DNA of 64,000 bases from Welwitschia mirabilis (Eukaryota > Gnetophyta > Gnetopsida > Welwitschiales): positions 263,664,417 through 263,728,416 of the forward strand of contig JBOZIK010000001.1 of assembly GCA_051453625.1 (NCBI GenBank). The letters are read 5' to 3'. How positions within the stretch are numbered: position 1 is the stretch's first letter; each line of letters begins with the position of its first letter. The notes beneath the pieces are model-generated. The model worked only from the letters and a program-made list of their open reading frames with translations. It was not told where the DNA came from and made no database searches. This document shows, in pieces, positions 57,240 to 64,000 of this stretch. The position numbers were made by a program, and so were the translations under genes.

Positions 57240-57665
57240 TGCTCTATCCCTTCGTCATTTGATGGCAACTTCATGGCATTAAAGATGTTTAGCTCTATGG
57301 TTATGTTACTAAATTAAATTCTCATTAATCCATTTCTATAATTGATTAAGGAATTTGAGGTTGCTAAGAATGATCTTCCTAATATGATAGACACTATTTA
57401 GTTTTATGAATTCTCAATTTCCAAGACCATAAAATCTACTAGGACCTAGAAACTATTCACTCTAACTATTATGTTCTTAATGACTCTTCATGGTATTTTA
57501 CTAGATTTGAGTTGAAGTTTTGTGTCTTTGAGCCTTTTCAAGCCTAACACCTTATAGGTTTTATAATGAAGCAAGTTTATACTAGCTTCTAAGTCCAACA
57601 AGGCTTAGTTGTGTGTTTTGTTACCTATGGTAATGGTCATTGTGGAATAACTAAGGTCTTTATAA
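57240..57665 (-). pseudogene. Aspartic protease region
   Basis: On the minus strand, STMTITIGNKTHN, stop, ALLDLEASINLLHYKTYKVL corresponds to C.IGN..FN.ALLDLGASVNLLPYSVY.QL. The catalytic Asp is kept, but the following Gly of D-x-G-A-S is Glu, which should disable the site. Next are IKNIIVRVNSF, VDFMVLEIEN and SIILGRSFLATSNSLINYRN, then NITIELNIFNAMK, all in family order. Few stops (about four) in 140 codons. Confidence 0.85.
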
Positions 57666-57699
57666 GGAAGCAAGATTTAATGTTTATTCATATTTTTAT

Positions 57700-59430
57700 C
57701 ATGCATAAGTCTTTAAGGAGTTTAATATAGGAAGTGACCTATTTAATAGATTTTAGAAAGGTAATGTTTATCTTAACTTTTTTAAAAATTTCTAGAACCT
57801 CTAATTGCTTTTTCATTATGTTTTTCTTCCTAAACTATTACGGAAAATGTAATGATTCTTTATAAATAAGAAAATGGTTTTTACTCTTATTATTTTTTCT
57901 TACTTTTTATGGAGTTCTATTTATCCTTAGGCTTATTTTGTGTGAATGGATTTTTTAATACTTTCTCACACTTAAGCTATATAGACTTGGTCTTTTTTGT
58001 GTGTTTTATCCCTTCTATGAATCTAAACGCCTTTTGGATTTGGCTGAGTACTTCTAGAAAGTTTTCTTATTTCTCTTTTGTTTATTGATGTAAAAATGTG
58101 GGTGGTGGTTTTTTGTAGTTGATTTATGCTCTGTTTAATTATTTGATTTATTTATTCTAATCTTTGAGTTATTTGTTCTTATCTTTGATTTGTTTGCATT
58201 TGCATTTTTATTATCATTTTAAGGATATTCTTAAATAAGTTAGGTGAAGTAGTTTGATAGTTTAAAGATGAAGGATAAGAATTAGAAGATGAGAAAAAAG
58301 AATTCTTAGGCTAGAAAATTTGTTATAAGGTGTTGTCTTACTTTCAAGCAAAATTTGATAATTTCGCCAACTAGGATTGTAAGTGTTTAACTAAGGATTG
58401 TTTTTAGAGTTTTTCCATTATCCTATTACATTTACCTATTTGTTAATTGTGCTTTGGAATAAAGAAATAGATGGAATTCAATGGTTTCATGAATGTTAAT
58501 ATGATAGATTAAATAATTATGTTCAATGACCATAAGTGAGGTTGAGGGTAAGGCAGTTAATGATTCTAACTTTGTTTCTAATTCATCAATGCTATTGTTC
58601 ATCTTAAAGTTTTATGGGATCTTGAAGATACCAATGGACCTTACTAGATGATGTGATCTTAAATGTTTTATAGGTTTTTCCTAATTTTTCAGGCTCCTAA
58701 CTATACTTTCTAATTACTCCCAAACCTCATCTAGGGGCATATGCTTAGGAAAGTTTAATGGCTTATTATTTTCACTAGTTAATGGTTATTTATGGATAAT
58801 CCATCATAAAAAAAGACATGTCTTTCTACTTAGTTCAAAACCATGTTGGAGTAATTTTAATAATAAATCTTTGTATCTTTCTAAGGTCGGGGAGAATGTC
58901 TTATGATCCTTCTATTAAAAGTTCATGATTTCCTTACTAGGGGCATTTGTCTTATGGCTAGAAAATAACTGAGACATGAATGCTTTCCTTAGGTCTATTT
59001 AACTTGTAATGGAGAAGGATTTTAGAATGTGTAACTAGGATTTTGCCTTCTCTTTTAGAGAAAAAGGGAATAAAGATAAGTCTAAGTGTGTCATAAGTAT
59101 TAGGATATTGAGGGACGGTTGATAAGATGCATTCAAATTCCTTATGATGTAGGTAAGGATCTTCAGATTTAAGGCCATGAAAATGGGGTAATAGTTGAAT
59201 AGTGGAAGCTTTAAATTCTACTCTCTAGTTAAAGGTAATGGCACTATGTAAGGGGGTGTCCTTGGGCTTTGTAATTAAAATAATGATGAAGGATTTACCT
59301 AAGATGATTAGCAGTAGTAAGGGAACATTATTATTTGACCACTTATTAGGTGAAATAATATGCTTGTAATCTATTGAGCATTTCTTGGTTTGATAAGATT
59401 TCATCAAAGATATCAAGTGAATCATTTTGT
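57700..59430 (-). pseudogene. Gag region
   Basis: It begins in the open frame 59425-59225 and runs on (minus, about 59222-59110) as EFKASTIQLLPHFHGLKSED, then PYLHHKEFECILSTV. This is the N-terminal Athila/Tat gag signature (F.IKP..IQLLP.FHGL..EDP..HL..F). Then come DTLRLIFIPFFS, decayed core, ESIHV / KAFMSQLFSSHKTNAPSKEI, TFSPTLERYKDLLLKLLQHG F, MPLDEVWE.LESIV, DELETKLESL and YNPSWRNYQI (compare YNPGWRNHPNFSW). No CCHC knuckle was recognised, as in several Tat-type gags. Many stops. Confidence 0.8.
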
Positions 59431-60369
59431 ATTGTGTTGTGGTAAGGCAGTTTGATTGTTTTAGTTATTTTATATAGTTAAGTTTTATTCTTGAGAATCA
59501 TCTAGAGCTTAATTTTGGGTTTTGAGTTCTCTCATACTTTTGTGTTTAGTAAAGGAGTCCATGTTATTTTGGGTTAATGTTCCTCTTGTATCATGAGTTT
59601 ACATCATGCAAGAAATAGATTTGGATGGTTTTAAAAAGCTTTAAATACTAAACAAGAAAAATTTCTAGGGAAAGGTTTTATACATAGGTTTTTTGATCAT
59701 GTATAGAATGTTTATAGTATCAAGGTTATAATGAAATAAAATAGATATAATAAACATGAATAAAATTAAGACTAACATAATAAAATCATGGGAAAATTTT
59801 AAAAGTTCTAATTATTTTATAAATATAGTGAAATAAAGATAATGCATGTGAGTAAAACATAACAAGAATCACAAAATAATCTTAAAATTTTTTTAACATT
59901 TTATGATGCAACAAAACATAGGAGCAAAGATTTAAAAATTTCTAAATTTAAACAATGCAATATAAAATAAAATCACACAATGAAATCCTAAATTTTAAGT
60001 AAATTTTTTTAAGTTTTTAAAGTTTTCTTAACCCTAAAGGAACCTATAATAAATATTAAACTTGAAAAAACATGTTAAAAAATTAAAAATAAACTTTAAA
60101 AAGCTAGATAAGTTTGGGATAACACTAGAAGAATTAGTAACAACAACTGGAAATCATATGAAAGAAATAAAAAAGTGACTAATTTAGAATAATATTAGAA
60201 ATGACCAATACCATCCATTGGAAAGAAAAAGAAAAGAAACACAAAACAAAAGAAAAAGAACCAATTTGGATATTACTAAAAAAGAATTAGTATCCACCAC
60301 TAGGAAAAAAACTATATATATAACTTCTAAAAAGAAAATGTTCTTCTCTGAGTTACTATCATGCTATTA
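59431..60369 (-). other. 5' leader of the gypsy element
   Basis: AT-rich and non-coding. Near 60160-60300 it carries repeated tagta..accactagaaa/ggaaa words that also occur near 4840-4965 in the leader of the pol-less relative (accaacca..gaaa). Confidence 0.5.
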
Positions 60370-60387
60370 TCCTCAGCAAAAATGCTA
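60370..60387 (-). other. Degenerate primer-binding site
   Basis: The minus strand TAGCATTTTTGCTGAGGA keeps 11 of 18 positions of the tRNA-Asp type site. The following gataatagcatg matches gataataacatg after the better-kept site at 5043-5060. Confidence 0.6.
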
Positions 60388-60391
60388 AAAC

Positions 60392-61740
60392 TTGATTAAC
60401 TTATAGTACAATGTCTTAGATTTAAGCTTTGTTTTCACTTAGCTATTGCTCTTCCTTAGGGATAACATCAAATATTAACTCTATTTTACATCACTTAATA
60501 TTAAAGCAAGTCAAAAAAAGAAAAGAAAAGGGAAGGGAACATGTAATCATTTTTAAATTTTGAACTTTCTCTTACAAAAAAGAGAAGCAAACTAGCTTTA
60601 AGTATTATCAATTTATCTTATGTAGTCATTTACTCTAAAGTTGTCCAACTATCTTTTTGCAAAACAATTAAAAAAATCAAGTACATTTGGTTTAATTTAT
60701 AATGCATAATATCATTCACAATATTATAAATGACGAATTCAACTAATACTTTACTATTAAAAAACAATAAAAATTAATAACTTCTAAAGTACTTAAGATC
60801 TATGAAATTAATAGATTAAGTAATAAAGAGATTTCACACAAATAAATTAAACTTAGTAGTTAAATAAGTTATTTAAGCATTATAATTATGATATTACTTA
60901 TAGACTAAGATCAAATAAAAATAACTTTTTCATTACAAAAAGAAAAAATTTACAAAAAAAGAGGAAGAAAGTAAGAAGAACTCTCTAAAGAACCCTTGAA
61001 GATTAGCTCACTTCCCCAAAAAGTTACTTATAAAGCTATTACAAATTAATGCTTCAAAGTAATGTAATTTCTCTAAGAAAAAAGATGAATACAATGAAGG
61101 GTTCAAGGCCCTTTTATAAGGAGAGATGAGGGTAAAGGATGGTTACAAGATTCTATCTTGAAGAACTAGGTAGAATCTTTATCATTTAGTATTAGGTACA
61201 TAAGATTCTATCTTTTAGCATTTACTAAAGCTTGTCTTATAAAATTAGGTAGATAAGATTCTATCCTCTAAAATTAGGTATTTGTCTTATAGCATTAGGT
61301 AAATAATATTCTATCCTCTAAAATTAGATAAAATCTTTGTCAATTACTATTTGATGGAGGTTTCTTTGTAGTGTTTGATGAAGATCATTAGATAGCATTA
61401 TATAGAATCTTTGTCATGATAAGTCCAACATGTGACCTTTAGAGATGGATTCTTTTACTAATTGGTGTTATCACTACATGTCTCCAATGCCACTTCTACA
61501 TGTCTTTAAATGCTTTTGCTATGTTTCACCACCTCATATATCTAATACCACTAATTTTTTATGTAGAAGTATGTCCACCTTCTGCAGGTATTTCAAAATG
61601 TGACTAAAGATCTACAATTAGTATGAAAAAACATAATATTCAATTTTATTTTAAAAATAATAGAAGACATATTTTATGATTAAGATAATTAAATTAATGT
61701 ATTCATTTAAAATAAATTAACCTGAAATAATTGATATAAA
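60392..61740 (-). repeat. 5' LTR
   Basis: This is the partner of 51676-52990. It contains a local triplication of a 30-60-bp unit (agattctatc..ttagcatt.a / aaattaggta) near 61150-61330, similar to the one near 52440-52560 in the 3' LTR. Confidence 0.85.
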
Positions 61741-62599
61741 TAGCCCCTCACTAAGCATTTATTGTCCTTGATAAAGAAAGTAGAAAAAGGATAGAAGCAA
61801 GCTAAATTGAAAAAAGGATGAAACATAATACTTGAGCATAAAAGATCTTATATTATTAAACATAAAGTGCAAATTAAGAAAATATTCCACTTTAAAATCA
61901 TGAGGAAGGTATGTATTGAATTCAAAGTTTTAGTGTTTTAGATCTATGAAAAACATATTTTTATTAAATAAATTTCTTTCAATTAAGATCAATATGTTAA
62001 GGATTATAGAGATTACACCCCCATGAAGTAGATAAATTCATTCCAAATTTTTATGACAATGTAATTTTGATAATAAGAAAGAATGAACTGAAGGTAGTAA
62101 GGGATGTAAAATAAGAAAGAAGAGGAAAAACAAAAAACACAACTAAAAAATAAAAAATAGAAATGAAATTGAGGCTCAAGGATAAATAGTGAGTGCCATT
62201 CTTATTATGCATTATGACTCGCGAATTTCTAATAAGAAGACTAGAAAATGATAAAGTTACTACCATTGTTTTATGAAAAAATAAGTAAATGACTTTAAGG
62301 CAATTGATTTGTAACTGAAAAAATATCAAAACTTAAACTAGACAACATGGAATAAGAAGAATATTAACTAGTTTCCATAAATTTTAACCTAGCAAGTTTC
62401 CTTAGAGAAAATCATAAGACTACTTGATGTAAAGATGCACAATTCATTATAAAAATATCATAGTTTATCATTTGATAAAGTAGTCAAAGGACCAATATCC
62501 AATGATTATTTAAGAAGAATTAATTAATGTTTGAACCAAAATTCAATCCATATTTATCTTTTAGTGACCATAGTACTTAGTTATAACATCATCCAATGA

Positions 62600-62824
62600 T
62601 CAATTTATTAAAAAGTCCTTCAGGATTTTTTGCCTTAAGATAATGGAAATCAAGTGGGGTTGAGAAACACCGTTCTTCATGATGAGGGGAGTACAACCAC
62701 TACAAAGAGATTGAGGATTTATAAATAAAGCTAGATCATGATCAAATAACCATTTTGTGAAGTTTTCATAGCTACCATATTGCACTGCTAGACACCCCTC
62801 TCGAAAAAATTTGCCCTGATGCAC
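62600..62824 (-). CDS. Short conserved frame in the 3' leader (remnant)
   Basis: A 74-codon minus-strand frame starting MHQGKFFREGCLAVQYGSYE and containing KWLFDHDLALFI. Decayed counterparts occur at about 33500-33250 (VHQGKF..) and about 47300 (YQGKFF.EGSLVV), always between pol or the acidic frame and the polypurine tract. The recurrence suggests an additional ORF once existed 3' of pol in this family, or simply that the DNA is conserved for other reasons. No domain, signal peptide or membrane segment is apparent. Confidence 0.3.
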   Translation of the reverse strand: MHQGKFFREGCLAVQYGSYENFTKWLFDHDLALFINPQSLCSGCTPLIMKNGVSQPHLISIILRQKILKDFLIN

Positions 62825-63219
62825 TTGTGGTAGGACATCATAATATATCTTAAGGAGGTTAGCTTTTATTTTATTTGCTTTTTAATTATTTTTTTGTATG
62901 CACTTTGGAATTCATTTTAATAGAATTAATTAATAATTGGATTGAAATAACAAAAAGCATGATTGATAATAAGCATTTGATTAACATAATTGATTTTAAA
63001 AAGAAGTAATCAAGGAGATCGATTTAGATATAGGTATATTTGAAGGCTAAATATAATATTTTTCACTATAATGAATAAAGTAAGAGATTACTTAATTATG
63101 ATAAGATATATGAAACTAAAAAATGGATCAAGTTAAAGATAACTAAGTACATCATAACTTAAAGCAAGAAATGGAGCTAAGAGAAGATTTAGAAAATAGC
63201 AAAGGGAAATCCTTCTCTT

Positions 63220-63535
63220 TTTCTTTAAGGAGATCTTCTAAGATGATTGCTTCTAATAGGTTTGAATCCTAAATAAAGTCATTAAGTAATGTACAAATTT
63301 TTATCCTTTATCCATTGACTTTTTGGATATCTTTAGATTGCAAATCAAAAATCTCAATACAGCTATAATGATAAATTTCTTCTATAAAGTAAGGACTTAA
63401 CCCTTTATAGATCAACTTGTTATTCAAAAGGTGCACTCGAGTATTATATATTAGAATTAATTAATCAATTTAAAAGGATTTAAAGATATTATTTTTATTA
63501 TGGTAAAATTAAATTCAAAGTTTATGGTTTTAAAG
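63220..63535 (-). pseudogene. Integrase C-terminal remnant
   Basis: On the minus strand, FYHNKNNIFKSF, then LIYNTRVHLLNNKLIYKGLS, PYFIEEIYHYSCIEIFDLQS, KDIQKVNG, stop, RIKI. It matches the C-terminal domain at 34190-33850 residue by residue in most places. No upstream integrase core, RT or gag is attached. Confidence 0.75.
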
Positions 63536-64000
63536 TTTACTTGTGATGATTAGAAGGAACAGGTTAAAAGTTTTAAGGGATGCAAATAAAAAGTTAAATC
63601 CAGAGATAGAAATACATCAACATAAAATAAGAAGATAAAACCAAAGCAAGCATAAAAAAAAGTATTATTCAAATCCTAAATACTATTTAAAACTTTATTT
63701 GATAGAAAAAAATATCAATTTTATTTTTCTAAGGTGGTGATCCTACGTTATTGTATTGTGATTTTTCAAAGAAATAAGAATCAAAACAAATAGAAACAAA
63801 TTGATAAAATATAAAAGGTATATGATCATTTTTGAGTAAAATAAATTGGTAGAAAATAAAACAAAAGGATAACACCTTAATAACATAATTCTCATAAGCT
63901 AAATAATAGATGAAGCATTGATAAATTTAGTTAAAGAATATTCTCTTATTGAATTGATATGGAGTGTGATTATCATTACATAACTCATTTAGGGTACTAT

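Larger units (their letters stand above)
51676..61740 (-). mobile_element. Nearly complete Athila/Tat-type gypsy element with 6-bp flanking repeats
   Basis: Minus-strand order is 5' LTR (61740-60392), PBS (60387-60370), leader, gag (about 59430-57700), protease (57660-57240), RT (56800-56140), RNase H (55920-55450), integrase (55410-54270), 3' leader (54260-52991), 3' LTR (52990-51676). The sequence tagccc flanks both sides (51670-51675 and 61741-61746), consistent with target duplication. Total length is 10.07 kb, with gaps of 154 and 18 N. Coding regions have many stops, but catalytic motifs are better kept than in the element at 30248-40345. It belongs to a different subfamily, with a distinct LTR starting TGTAAAAATTG. 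Confidence 0.87.
61741..64000 (-). mobile_element. 3' part of a non-autonomous element, split by the inserted gypsy element
   Basis: On the minus strand from the right edge come the tail of the acidic-frame region (64000-63560), an integrase C-terminal remnant (63530-63220), a 3' leader with one open frame (62824-62600), and a polypurine tract (gcttagtgaggggcta, 61756-61741). Its LTR lies beyond the 10-kb insertion at 51669-50202. The joint of acidic-frame tail to integrase remnant is the same as in 40446-42266, so both belong to one subfamily. Confidence 0.7.

Noticed and set aside
1-64000. Prokaryotic-style operons, defence systems, prophages or integrons
   Set aside because: No bacterial gene organisation, ribosome-binding sites or dense coding; all recognisable proteins are plant retrotransposon remnants.

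Overview
The window is eukaryotic nuclear DNA from a seed plant. A conifer or other gymnosperm is the best guess, for three reasons. It is AT-rich and packed with old, nested LTR retrotransposons. Primer-binding sites match the 3' end of plant tRNA-Asp, as in Ty3/gypsy elements of the Athila/Tat group. A MIR159 hairpin carries a mature sequence like the gymnosperm forms I know. I see no intact protein-coding host gene. Almost every long open frame is a retrotransposon remnant or a chance frame. The assembly has six N gaps: 5672-6212, 35560-35569, 40346-40445, 45439-45441, 54411-54564 and 57213-57230.

Layout. 1-6522 is a decayed minus-strand element that shares its long terminal repeat (LTR), primer-binding site (PBS) and 3' leader with the autonomous element at 51676-61740 but lacks pol. 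6523-8900 is mostly featureless AT-rich DNA with a ~231-bp duplication. About 8900-13330 differs: it keeps CpG, has a ~250-bp tandem repeat on its left side, and holds a minus-strand MIR159 gene with a TATA box, hairpin and short 3' intron, plus unidentified coding-like frames and a tRNA-like fragment. 13340-18893 holds a 36-bp duplication, a tRNA-derived SINE-like fragment and a Ty1/copia integrase/RT/RNase H remnant (minus).

18894-29217 is a tandem LTR array: LTR, 3.6-kb internal, LTR, 3.5-kb internal, LTR, all on the plus strand. The internal regions lack pol and carry a decayed acidic frame instead. 29755-30247 is a Ty1/copia gag remnant broken by a minus-strand Athila/Tat-type element (30248 to at least 40345), which has recognisable gag, protease, RT, RNase H and integrase. 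40446-42266, 42267-about 49000 and 49025-51669 are further copies of the acidic-frame family and hybrids of it. 51676-61740 is a nearly complete second gypsy element, flanked by the 6-bp repeat tagccc and inserted at the polypurine-tract/LTR junction of another element. That host element's body resumes at 61741-64000 and its 3' LTR is at 50202-51669.

How the parts relate. Two gypsy families are present, each with a pol-bearing and a pol-less form sharing LTR ends, PBS and 3' leader. This is the pattern of non-autonomous LARD elements mobilised by an autonomous partner. All protein copies are broken by stops, frameshifts and active-site changes, so none should be active now. The one feature likely to be functional for the host is the MIR159 locus, whose usual targets are GAMYB-like MYB transcripts. 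All calls come from reading the sequence by eye; no alignment, folding or database search was run.
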